Assembly (NCBI RefSeq): GCF_036226405.1
Contig: NZ_CP108464.1
Span: forward strand, 5,146,001 to 5,210,000
Direction: 5' to 3'
Length of the DNA stretch: 64,000 bases
DNA from: Streptomyces sp. NBC_01260
Lineage (GTDB): Bacteria; Actinomycetota; Actinomycetes; Streptomycetales; Streptomycetaceae
The notes below the pieces were generated by a model. The model did not search any database. It worked only from the letters and a program-made list of their open reading frames with translations, and was not told the origin of the DNA. Shown here piece by piece: positions 17,861 through 25,536 of the stretch. The stretch's first letter is position 1, and the number at the start of each line of letters is the position of its first letter. Made by a program: the position numbers and the translations under genes.

Positions 17861-18321
17861 CGTTCTGGACTCTGGATCGGCTCCTGGGTGGGCAGCGGCG
17901 TCCGACTCGGATCCAGAAGTGGACAGCCCGACACCCGATCGGCACCGGTCTCTGCATGGCTGTTCCCTACGCGCTCTTCTTCTTCTGGCTGTCGTCACCA
18001 GAGCCGGAGAACCTCTGGAAAGCCGCGCTCGGGGGGCTGGTCATGGGATTTGTCTTCGTACCATTTGTTCTTCTGGAGCGGCTCCGGCAGCGTCGGCTCA
18101 TGCGTCTGGGGATATGGGACGGATCTTGGGAGCGCCGGGTGCTGGAAGAGACCGCTTCTGCCTCGCCGGCACCCGACCCCGGCGGTGCCGAAATTGGTGG
18201 CGTCAGCCGGCCTCGGCAGGTTCCTCAGCGCCCGTGCGGGGCTTCTCGGCAGCGCCCCCGGGCAGCAGTCGCTCGCTCAGCAGGACCGCGCAGGCCGCGA
18301 CCGTCAGCAGACCGCCCATGA
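17830..18321 (+). CDS. hypothetical membrane protein, possibly chimeric at both ends
   Basis: From the ATG at 17830 a 163-aa product is predicted. Residues 10-95 look like a real small membrane protein: FWTLDRLLGGQRRPTRIQKW, then two hydrophobic helices (about 40-56 and 62-85) and the basic segment RLRQRRLMRLGIWDGS. The first codons overlap the transposase fragment on the other strand. The last 40 residues are low-complexity Arg/Pro and overlap the 3' end of the MFS gene by 119 bases, so the natural C terminus has probably been lost by a junction or frameshift near 18130-18200. Function unknown. Confidence 0.5.
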   Translation: MANWQRSLSDAFWTLDRLLGGQRRPTRIQKWTARHPIGTGLCMAVPYALFFFWLSSPEPENLWKAALGGLVMGFVFVPFVLLERLRQRRLMRLGIWDGSWERRVLEETASASPAPDPGGAEIGGVSRPRQVPQRPCGASRQRPRAAVARSAGPRRPRPSADRP

Positions 18322-19450
18322 GGAACGTGCTCCGCACGTCGGACAGCGCCAGGACCAGTCCGCCGAGTGCGGCGCCCGCCGCGATACCGGCGTTGTAGCC
18401 ACCGGAGTTGGCCGCGAGAGCCATGTCCGTGCGCCCGGGGGCGCAGTGCAGCATCTCGTTCTGGGTGGCCATGAACACCGGCCCGAGTGCGGCGCCCGTC
18501 AGCGCCAGGAACACCACCGCCGCCACCGGATCGCTCCCGGTCGCGTACAGGCCGAGCATGCCCACCGCCTGCGTGGTGACGGCGGTGGCCAGTACGGAGT
18601 TCGGGAAGCGGTCCAGCAGCACTCCGGTGATGCTCACCCCGGCCAGACACGCCACACCGAAAGCCATGAACAGGGCGCTGACCTCGCTCCCGGAGAAGCC
18701 GCTCACGTCGCCCAGGAACTTCACGATGTATGTGTAGCCCGCGAACGCCCCGGTGGCGGACAGGATTCCGGCCGTCAGTACGGTGGCGAACCGGCGGGTG
18801 TCGGGGGCGCTTCCGTACGCGGCGTGCCCCTCCTCCGGGCGGGAGGTGGGCAGCAGGACAGCGATCGTCACCAGGGAGATGAGCCCCAGGGCCGCCACTC
18901 CCGCGACCGGCACCTGCCAGCCGCTCTGCCGGCCCAGCCAGGTCCCGGCGGGAACTCCGAGCACCAGGGCGAGCGAACCGGCCACGGACAGCGCCCCGAC
19001 CACCCGCCCGCGGATCTCCGGCCGGAACAGGCCGACCGCGACCGGCCCCATCACCGCCCAGAACAGCGCCTGGGCGAGCGCCGTCAGCAGCCGCGCAGCG
19101 AGCAGCAGCCCGTAGGAGCGGGCCAGAGCCGCGACCAGGCTGGACACGACGAGTGCGGCCAGCAGCGCCGTGAGCACATGGCGCCGGGGCATCGTCCGGG
19201 TGAAGTGGGCCAGCGGCAAGGACGCGACGGCGACTGTCACGCCGTAGCCGGTGACCAGGTGGCCGACCGACGGCAGGGACACGTGCAGTCCCTCGGCGAT
19301 GAGTTCCAGGAGGCCGATCGGCAGGTTCTCCGCCGTGTTGAAGGTGAAGGCGGCCAGCATCAGGGCAACGAGTACCGCCGGCCCTCTCCACCGAGCCGAC
19401 CGAGCCCATCGAGCCGAACCGGCCGGTAAAGCCGCCTGCCCCGTGACCAT
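18203..19450 (-). CDS. MFS transporter, DHA1-type efflux protein
   Basis: A 12-helix major-facilitator transporter of 415 aa. The N-terminal part has FTFNTAENLPIGLL in helix 1 and a loop 2-3 motif (HFTRTMPRRHVL) like the A motif; helices 4-5 contain the antiporter-type GSLALVLGVPAGTWLG. It resembles sugar/arabinose-efflux and chloramphenicol-type exporters (AraJ/SotB group), but substrate is unknown. The ATG at 19450 is chosen because the residues read from the earlier ATG at 19531 are Arg/Ala/Ser-rich and precede helix 1 needlessly; neither has a good Shine-Dalgarno. Its 3' end overlaps the convergent hypothetical ORF at 17830. Confidence 0.85.
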   Translation of the reverse strand: MVTGQAALPAGSARWARSARWRGPAVLVALMLAAFTFNTAENLPIGLLELIAEGLHVSLPSVGHLVTGYGVTVAVASLPLAHFTRTMPRRHVLTALLAALVVSSLVAALARSYGLLLAARLLTALAQALFWAVMGPVAVGLFRPEIRGRVVGALSVAGSLALVLGVPAGTWLGRQSGWQVPVAGVAALGLISLVTIAVLLPTSRPEEGHAAYGSAPDTRRFATVLTAGILSATGAFAGYTYIVKFLGDVSGFSGSEVSALFMAFGVACLAGVSITGVLLDRFPNSVLATAVTTQAVGMLGLYATGSDPVAAVVFLALTGAALGPVFMATQNEMLHCAPGRTDMALAANSGGYNAGIAAGAALGGLVLALSDVRSTFLMGGLLTVAACAVLLSERLLPGGAAEKPRTGAEEPAEAG

Positions 19451-19669
19451 TCGCCCCGTCCCCGCCCCGCTACCGACCGCTGCCCGTGCCGTCCGCCGGG
19501 CCGGGGAGCTCGAGGAGGCCGGAAAGCCCATCAGGTGCTGCCCGTTGGCGGGCCCGCCGAGCGCTCGAACAGTGTGACAGACGAGACGAACGCCGCCAGG
19601 TTCGAACGGAAGAACTGATGGCGGGAGCGGTTCCGCTCCGCCGGGGCCGGTGGCGTACCTTCCCTACCC

Positions 19670-20146
19670 ATGACGGACATCGACGAGCTGACCGGCCTGT
19701 TCGAAGCGCTGGGCGCTGACGACGCGCCGGGCTGGGCCGACTCGGAGGCCGAGGAGAACATTCCCCAGCTGGCCCGGTACCGGTTCCTGCGCATGGTCTG
19801 GCAGGACATCGACGCCTGGAGCGCGGCGGCGCCCGACTGGGTCGAGGCCTACCGGAAGGAGGGCCTGGCCGGTGGGGCCGTCGAGCGGGCGCTGCGGCTC
19901 GGGCTGACCCCCGGCGAGCTGGGGGAGATAGCCCGGGAGGTCGCCAAGGAGACCGCGTTCGGCCTGCTCTACGGGCTGGCCGACCCGGCGGACGGCGATC
20001 TCCCGCCCGAGACCGAGGCAAGGCTGCCCGGCTGGTGCCTGGCCGAACTGTCGCCGGAGGGCAGGCCCACGGGGCGGATTCTGGACGCGCTCTACGAGGA
20101 CCTGGACGAAGTGGAGCCGCAAGGCCCGGCCGGAGGTGCCGCATGA
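19670..20146 (+). CDS. hypothetical protein
   Basis: A 158-aa acidic, mostly helical soluble protein starting MTDIDELTGLFEALG. It has no transmembrane segment or recognisable catalytic motif; the stretch NIPQLARYRFLRMVWQDID and the amphipathic GELGEIAREVAKETAFGLLY suggest a helical bundle. Its stop overlaps the start of the decayed methyltransferase at 20143 by four bases (ATGA), so the two formed an operon. I do not recognise the family. Confidence 0.7.
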   Translation: MTDIDELTGLFEALGADDAPGWADSEAEENIPQLARYRFLRMVWQDIDAWSAAAPDWVEAYRKEGLAGGAVERALRLGLTPGELGEIAREVAKETAFGLLYGLADPADGDLPPETEARLPGWCLAELSPEGRPTGRILDALYEDLDEVEPQGPAGGAA

Positions 20147-20533
20147 CCGCGTTCGACGTGAGTGAACGGCGCATCTGGGACGGGCGGGCCGAGAGCCACG
20201 CCCGGACCTTCGCCCGTCTCCGCGCCCGTACGGTGCCCGCACTGCTGGAGGCCGCCGCTGCGGGGCGCGGGACCCGGCTGCTCGGTGTGGGGTGCGGCAG
20301 CGGCAGTGTGACCGTCGCCGCTGTCGGCCGGGGCGCGGTCGTACGGGCCGTGGACGCCGAACCCGGCATGGTCGCGGCCACCCGGCGGGCGGCCCCCGGC
20401 GTCGAGGTCCGTACCGGCTCGCGAGAAGCGGGAGTACGACGTGCTGTGCAAGGAATTCGATTCGCTGGACGGGCAGTTGGTGCTGCCGCACCGTGCCCTG
20501 CTGGCCCACGGGAGGGTCTGGCGGCGGCTGTGA
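20143..20533 (+). pseudogene. methyltransferase with internal deletion and frameshift
   Basis: The first 94 codons encode the start of a SAM-dependent methyltransferase: RRIWDGRAESHARTF, motif I as LLGVGCGSGSVTVAA and the acidic motif II VRAVDAEPGM. After about 20425 the frame changes, and a second frame gives a typical C terminus of the same kind of enzyme (EYDVLCKEFDSL, LVLPHRALLAHG) ending at 20533. About 100 residues of the normal middle, including the catalytic core after motif II, are missing. Motif I has Val where Asp/Glu is usual (LLGVGCG). It should not be functional. Confidence 0.75.
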
Positions 20534-20589
20534 CTGCCAGGGGGCGGGCAGGCGACGGGTCCTCCGGGCGGACGGGTGACGGCAGCATA

Positions 20590-20625
20590 CGAGGGGGCCG
20601 GACGGTGAACCGTCCGGCCCCCTCG
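20590..20625. terminator. strong bidirectional hairpin terminator
   Basis: A perfect 16-bp stem (CGAGGGGGCCGGACGG and its complement) with a TGAA loop, extended by GGCAGC/GCTGCC at 20581 and 20629. It lies between the convergent methyltransferase remnant and the first LCP gene and ends 11 bases from the LCP stop. Confidence 0.85.
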
Positions 20626-20635
20626 CACGCTGCCG

Positions 20636-21952
20636 TCACTTGCTGGTGACCGTGACCTTCTCATTGTTGTTGAGCTGCTCGACCAGCTGCTTGACCTTGG
20701 CCTTGTCCCAGACCAGGTTGCCGCCCGTGGAGCCGGAGATCGGCATGTTCATGGATGTGCCGTCACCGCCCGTGACGCCCTTCATGGCGAAGAACATCTG
20801 GCTCAGGGACCAGAGCGACATGTCCTTGTCGACGACGAGGGTGTCCAGACCCGCGCCCATCGTCGGGTACAGCTTGAACGGGTTGAGGATCGTCGACGCG
20901 GTCGCCGTCTGGCTCGCCAGCGCCGCGAGGAACTTCTGCTGGTTCTTCGTACGGTCCAGGTCGCTGCCCGCGAAGGCGTACCGGGTCCGGACGAAGGCGA
21001 GGGACTGCTCGCCGTTCAGCGTCTGCTTGCCCGCCTTGAAGTCGGCGCCCGAGTTCTTGTCCTTGAACGCCTTCGGGATGTCGAGCTCCACCCCGCCGAT
21101 CGCGTCCACGATCTTGGCGAAGCCGCCGAAGCCGATCTCGACGTAGTGGTCGATGTGCAGCCCGGTGTTGAACTCGACGGTACGGACGAGCAGTTCGGGC
21201 CCGTCCTCGGCGTACGCGGCGTTCAGCTTGGTGAAGCGGCCGCGGGCCGGGTAGAGCTTCCCCGAGTCCGAGCCCTTGTACGAGGGGATCTCGACGTTCG
21301 AGTCACGCGGCAGCGAGACCAGCGTCGGGCCGTCGCCGCCGTCGTGCAGGATCATCATCGAGTCGGTCCGCTTGCCCTCGGCGGAGCCGGTGTGGAGCTT
21401 CTTCTTGTCCTCGGCCGTCATGCCCTCGCGGCTGTCCGACCCGACGATCAGGTAGTTCGTGCCGTCGCCCGACTTCGGCCGCTCGATCACCTTGGAGAGG
21501 TCGACGTCGCGCTTCAGCTTGGAGTCGGCCCAGAAGTACGTACCGATGGATACGCCGAGCACCACGACCACGAGGACCAGTGCGCCGATCTTGATCCGGC
21601 GGCGCCAGTCCGGTGCGGCCGCCGGCCGTCCCTGGACGTATCCGCCGTCACCCGGTCCGCCGCCGTGACCTCCACCACCGCGGCGGCCGCCGTTGCCGCC
21701 GCCGTAGACCTGGCCCGTGTTGAAGCCGCTGTCGTACTGCGAGCCGTCGTCGTAGCCGCCGGACTGCTGCGGCACCTGCGGCTGCCTCGGCGGTGCCGGG
21801 CGCCGCTGCGGCGGGGCGGGCTGCTGGGGCGGGACGGGGCGCTGGACGTGCGGCATCGCGCGGGCGCTCTCGGGCCGGTCGCTCGCGCTTCCCTGTCCGT
21901 AGCGGTTGCCGCCGCGGTTGTCGTTGTTCCGGCCCTCGGGCCAATCGCTCAT
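20636..21952 (-). CDS. LCP (LytR-CpsA-Psr) family protein, paralogue 1
   Basis: LCP enzymes attach lipid-linked glycopolymers to peptidoglycan. This 438-aa member has a long Pro/Gln/Gly-rich cytoplasmic N terminus (about 115 residues with GGYDDGSQYDSG), one transmembrane helix (about 124-143) and an extracellular LCP domain. Domain motifs visible are YLIVGSDSREG, KRTDSMMILH, SLPRDSNVEIP, FTKLNAAYAEDGP and LAFVRTRYAF; the Arg and Asp residues in these hold the pyrophosphate and Mg in known structures. It lacks the C-terminal LytR_C domain and has no Cys triad, unlike paralogues 3-5. The ATG at 21952 (MSDWPEGRNN) is chosen over one nine codons earlier. It is divergent from the thioesterase gene. 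Confidence 0.9.
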   Translation of the reverse strand: MSDWPEGRNNDNRGGNRYGQGSASDRPESARAMPHVQRPVPPQQPAPPQRRPAPPRQPQVPQQSGGYDDGSQYDSGFNTGQVYGGGNGGRRGGGGHGGGPGDGGYVQGRPAAAPDWRRRIKIGALVLVVVVLGVSIGTYFWADSKLKRDVDLSKVIERPKSGDGTNYLIVGSDSREGMTAEDKKKLHTGSAEGKRTDSMMILHDGGDGPTLVSLPRDSNVEIPSYKGSDSGKLYPARGRFTKLNAAYAEDGPELLVRTVEFNTGLHIDHYVEIGFGGFAKIVDAIGGVELDIPKAFKDKNSGADFKAGKQTLNGEQSLAFVRTRYAFAGSDLDRTKNQQKFLAALASQTATASTILNPFKLYPTMGAGLDTLVVDKDMSLWSLSQMFFAMKGVTGGDGTSMNMPISGSTGGNLVWDKAKVKQLVEQLNNNEKVTVTSK

Positions 21953-22071
21953 GCGGTCCAGTGTGCAGGGCGGGCCCACTGCTATTACAGGGTGTAAGTG
22001 AAATCGGACCTGGGCTGTTGCGAAGCTGATGCATTTCGACGGGCTCGAAGCCCCCGCATAAGGTAGAGGGC

Positions 22072-22620
22072 ATGACAGATCAGGCCCCGCGCCCGGAGGG
22101 CGACATTCCGGGCAAGCCGACCGCGGCCTCCCGGACCACCCTCAGCCACATCATGACCGGCAGCGACACCAATCTGCTGGGCACGGTGCACGGCGGCGTG
22201 ATCATGAAGCTGGTCGACGACGCGGCGGGCGCGGTGGCCGGCCGGCACTCAGGCGGTCCCGCGGTGACGGCCTCGATGGACGAGATGGTCTTCCTGGAGC
22301 CGGTCCGCGTGGGTGATCTCGTTCACGTCCGTGCCCAGGTGAACTGGACCGGCCGCTCCTCGATGGAGGTCGGTGTCCGGGTCATGGCCGAACGGTGGAA
22401 CGAATCGACCCCGGCCCAGCAGGTGGGCAGCGCGTACCTGGTGTTCGCGGCGGTCGACGCGGACGGCCGCCCGCGCGCCGTACCGCCGGTGATCCCGGAG
22501 ACCGAGCGCGACAACCGGCGCTACCAGGAGGCGCAGATCCGCCGCACGCACCGGCTGGCCCGGCGCCGCGCGATCAGGGAACTGCGCGAGAAGCGCGCCG
22601 CCGACGGCATCGAGGACTGA
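22072..22620 (+). CDS. acyl-CoA thioesterase, hotdog fold
   Basis: A 182-aa single-hotdog acyl-CoA thioester hydrolase. The family motif is NLLGTVHGGVIMKLVDDAAG, with the catalytic Asp in the helix and HGG before it; VTASMDEMVFLEPVRVGDLV follows as the second conserved strand-loop. The C-terminal 40 residues form a basic helix (HRLARRRAIRELREKR). The ATG at 22072 is well placed. It stands between two LCP genes on the opposite strand, so it is probably an independent unit with a promoter in the 119-base divergent gap. Natural acyl-CoA substrate unknown. Confidence 0.88.
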   Translation: MTDQAPRPEGDIPGKPTAASRTTLSHIMTGSDTNLLGTVHGGVIMKLVDDAAGAVAGRHSGGPAVTASMDEMVFLEPVRVGDLVHVRAQVNWTGRSSMEVGVRVMAERWNESTPAQQVGSAYLVFAAVDADGRPRAVPPVIPETERDNRRYQEAQIRRTHRLARRRAIRELREKRAADGIED

Positions 22621-22641
22621 GGCCGCACGCCCTCCCGGCGG

Positions 22642-24105
22642 TTACGGGCAGACCACCTCGTCGCCCGTGACCGCGCCGAACCTGCCCGGGTCGGGCTCCT
22701 CGGCCCGGACCCGCTCCACCGTGGCGTAGTCCGCGCCCGCGATCACCTTCATCATGGGGCCCTGGCCCTTCACCGCCTTCAGCTCCGCTCCCGGAAGCGC
22801 CGCCGCCAGTGACTTCGCGGACCGGTCCCAGCGGGGGTCGTACGTGACCAGGGTGTGCTTGAGATCGCGCTGCTCCCCGGTGAGCGGGGCCCTGGTGGTG
22901 TCGAAGCCGGTGCCGTGCAGCGCGGTGTCGACCGTGCCGCCGAGGCCGTCCTTCGGGGTCCCGTTGTAGACCTGGACCCGGACCTGCTGCGGCGGCACGT
23001 CCACCGTCTTCGCGGTCGGCTGCTTGGGCCGCTTCACCGTGAGCGGCATGTCCTCGCGCAGCGCCTGGAACAGCTGCTTCGACTTCTTCGGGTCCCATTT
23101 CACCGTCGAGCCGATGCCCTTGACCTGGTAGGCGACATCGCCCATCGGCACCGAGGCGAATTCGGACGAGGCGGCGGAGAAGCCCCGCATCGCCTGGCCG
23201 AGGTCCAGCATCTGCTCCGTACCGAAGCCCTCGTCGGCCCGTACCGACTTCAGCATCGTCGAGGCGACCTCGCGGAACCTCACCGGGTTCAGCAGCACCC
23301 CGCTGCTGGTCGCCTGTTTGATCAGCGAGGCGAGGAACTTCTGCTGGCGCTGCATCCGGCCCAGGTCGGCGGCGCCGTCGATGTGCCGGGAGCGTACGTA
23401 CTGGAGCGCCTGGCCACCGTCCAGATCGTGGGTGCCCGGCGGGAGGTCGAGACCGGTGTAGGAGTCCTTCATCGGCCGGGTGGTGCAGATCTTCACCCCG
23501 CCCAGGGTGTCGACCGTCGTCATGAAGCTGGTGAAGTCGACCTCCAGATAGTGGTCGACCTTGACGCCCGTCATGTGCTCGACGGTCCGCACGGTCAGAC
23601 CGGGCCCGCCCTCGGCATAGGCGGCGTTCAGCTTCAGCGGGTGAGCCGCGTGCTCCTTGCCGGTGGTCTGGTCACGGTGTTCGGGGATCTCGGCGTAACT
23701 GTCGCGCGGCAGGCTGACGATGCTGGCGCGCCGCTTGTCCGCCGACAGGTGCACCAGCATGATCGTGTCGGTGCAGTGGCAGGGCGCACCGCCCAGCCGG
23801 TACTTCTCCTTCTCCTCCTCGGTGATCTTGTCGCGGCCGTCGGTGCCGACCAGCAGCAGATTCATGCCGTGACCGCCCGCGGGCCGGTTCTTCATGTCCT
23901 TGAACGGGTCGATCCGGTCGATCCCGGTCTCCAGGTTGGTCACGACGGCATGACCGATGCCACCGGCCCCGAGGACCAGTACGGACAGTCCGGTCACCAT
24001 CCGCATGCCCCAGCGCGGTCTCTCGTCCTGCTTTCTGGGCCGCCTGCGCTGCGGGGGAGCGGCGTGGGGCCGCGGCGGGCGGGTGGAGCGGTGCGGCGTG
24101 GGCAC
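22642..24105 (-). CDS. LCP family protein with LytR_C domain, paralogue 2
   Basis: A 487-aa LCP ligase: short basic Pro-rich cytoplasmic tail, one transmembrane helix (about 39-58), LCP domain (about 85-350) and a C-terminal LytR_C domain from about 380 (VRVQVYNGTPKDGLGG). Motifs: NLLLVGTDGRDKIT, CTDTIMLVHL, SLPRDSYAEIP, LKLNAAYAEGGP and LQYVRSRHID. The GTG at 24105 is selected because GGAGG lies nine bases upstream and the frame before it has no family similarity. Cysteines occur as CHC near the substrate site, a pattern different from paralogues 3-5. It is divergent from the glycosyltransferase at 24287. Confidence 0.9.
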   Translation of the reverse strand: MPTPHRSTRPPRPHAAPPQRRRPRKQDERPRWGMRMVTGLSVLVLGAGGIGHAVVTNLETGIDRIDPFKDMKNRPAGGHGMNLLLVGTDGRDKITEEEKEKYRLGGAPCHCTDTIMLVHLSADKRRASIVSLPRDSYAEIPEHRDQTTGKEHAAHPLKLNAAYAEGGPGLTVRTVEHMTGVKVDHYLEVDFTSFMTTVDTLGGVKICTTRPMKDSYTGLDLPPGTHDLDGGQALQYVRSRHIDGAADLGRMQRQQKFLASLIKQATSSGVLLNPVRFREVASTMLKSVRADEGFGTEQMLDLGQAMRGFSAASSEFASVPMGDVAYQVKGIGSTVKWDPKKSKQLFQALREDMPLTVKRPKQPTAKTVDVPPQQVRVQVYNGTPKDGLGGTVDTALHGTGFDTTRAPLTGEQRDLKHTLVTYDPRWDRSAKSLAAALPGAELKAVKGQGPMMKVIAGADYATVERVRAEEPDPGRFGAVTGDEVVCP

Positions 24106-24286
24106 GGGGGGACACCTCCGCGGTGCAAGGGGGATCTGTCGCACGGTAGGCCCATACGATCTCCATCCCGGCCCGCGACCCGGCGGCGCGCACCGGGTTC
24201 CCCCATTCGCGGTAACGTGGCGGCCGAATGACGCCGCCTGGTGGGGTTCGGACCCCCGGCGCCCCCGAGGACCCCCCGAGGACCAT

Positions 24287-25312
24287 ATGTCTGCCGCGCA
24301 GCACCCCGCCGTCTCCGTGATCATGCCGGTGCTCGATGAGGAGCGCCATCTCAGGAACTCCGTCCGGCACATCCTGGAGCAGGAGTACACCGGTGAGATG
24401 GAGGTGGTGATCGCACTCGGCCCGTCCACGGACCGTACCGACGAGATCGCCGCCGAACTGGTCGCGGAGGATCCCCGGGTCCACACCGTGCCGAATCCGA
24501 CCGGCCGCACCCCCGCCGCGCTCAACGCCGCGATCAAGGCCTCCAGCCATCCGGTCGTGGTGCGCGTCGACGGCCACGGAATGCTCTCGCCGAACTACAT
24601 CGCGACCGCCGTCCGGCTCCTGGAGGAGACGGGCGCGCAGAACGTCGGCGGCATCATGCAGGCCGAGGGCGAGAACGCCTGGGAGGACGCCGTCGCCGCG
24701 GCCATGACGTCGAAGATCGGTGTCGGCAACGCGGCCTTCCACACCGGCGGCCAGGCGGGACCGGCCGAGACCGTGTTCCTGGGCGTCTTCCGCCGGGAGG
24801 CCCTGGAGAAGGCCGACGGGTACAACATCGAGTTCATCCGTGCCCAGGACTGGGAGCTGAACTTCCGCATCCGCGAGGCCGGCGGCCTGATCTGGTTCTC
24901 GCCCGAGCTGCGGGTGCAGTACCGCCCCCGGCCCTCGGTCCGGGCGCTCGCCAAGCAGTACAAGGACTACGGCCGCTGGCGCCACGTCGTGGCCCGCTAC
25001 CACTCCGGCTCGATCAACCTGCGCTACCTGGCCCCGCCGACCGCCGTCGTCGCGATCGCGGCGGGCATCGTCGGCGCCGCCGTCACCCCGTGGGCACTGG
25101 TCGTTCCGGCCGGATACGTCGCGGCCATCGTCGCCGGATCGCTCCCGGCCGGCAAGGGACTGCCGCTGAAGGCGCGGGCGCTGATCCCGGTGGCGCTGGC
25201 GACCATGCACATGTCGTGGGGGTACGGCTTCCTGACCAGTCCGCGCTCGCTGGCGAGGAAGGTCATCGCCAGCCGCCGCCCGGCGGTGCAGAGCGGATCG
25301 CAGCACGTCTGA
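24287..25312 (+). CDS. family 2 glycosyltransferase with C-terminal membrane helices
   Basis: A 341-aa GT-A fold glycosyltransferase. The N terminus has VSVIMPVLDEERHLRNSV; the metal-binding DxD equivalent is in VVRVDGHGML; the acceptor-side motifs are FLGVFRREALEKADGYN and RAQDWELNFRI (an ED/QDW-type catalytic site). Two hydrophobic segments at about 250-285 suggest membrane anchoring with the active site in the cytoplasm. It probably transfers a sugar to a lipid-linked carrier, a likely substrate supply for the neighbouring LCP enzymes. The ATG at 24287 has GAGGA upstream. Confidence 0.88.
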   Translation: MSAAQHPAVSVIMPVLDEERHLRNSVRHILEQEYTGEMEVVIALGPSTDRTDEIAAELVAEDPRVHTVPNPTGRTPAALNAAIKASSHPVVVRVDGHGMLSPNYIATAVRLLEETGAQNVGGIMQAEGENAWEDAVAAAMTSKIGVGNAAFHTGGQAGPAETVFLGVFRREALEKADGYNIEFIRAQDWELNFRIREAGGLIWFSPELRVQYRPRPSVRALAKQYKDYGRWRHVVARYHSGSINLRYLAPPTAVVAIAAGIVGAAVTPWALVVPAGYVAAIVAGSLPAGKGLPLKARALIPVALATMHMSWGYGFLTSPRSLARKVIASRRPAVQSGSQHV

Positions 25313-25328
25313 CCACGTCCGCGGAGAA

Positions 25329-25373
25329 CGGCTGAGGCCGCCCGGCGCACCGTGCGCAGGGCGGCCTCAGCCG
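25329..25373. terminator. hairpin terminator after the glycosyltransferase
   Basis: Arms CGGCTGAGGCCGCCC (25329-25343) and its exact complement (25359-25373) enclose a loop that itself contains a GCGCA/TGCGC stem. It lies 17 bases after the stop. The remaining DNA up to 25536 holds no convincing gene; a minus-strand frame ending at 25382 reads ANTARAYTYGKHDCG and may be a small-gene remnant. Confidence 0.8.
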
Positions 25374-25536
25374 TGCGGGATCAGCCGCAGTCGTGCTTGC
25401 CGTAGGTGTAGGCCCGGGCGGTGTTCGCGGCCGGAGGTGTTCCACCGGTGCGTGCGGTCGCGAGCGGATGCCGGGTGGGGGGAAACGGCGATGGCCGGGC
25501 CCCCGGGGCCCGGCCATCACCTGCGTCGAGGAAGCG

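Noticed and set aside
25382..25500. Minus-strand frame ending in AYTYGKHDCG
   Set aside because: The tail looks protein-like, but no start or family could be identified in the short gap.
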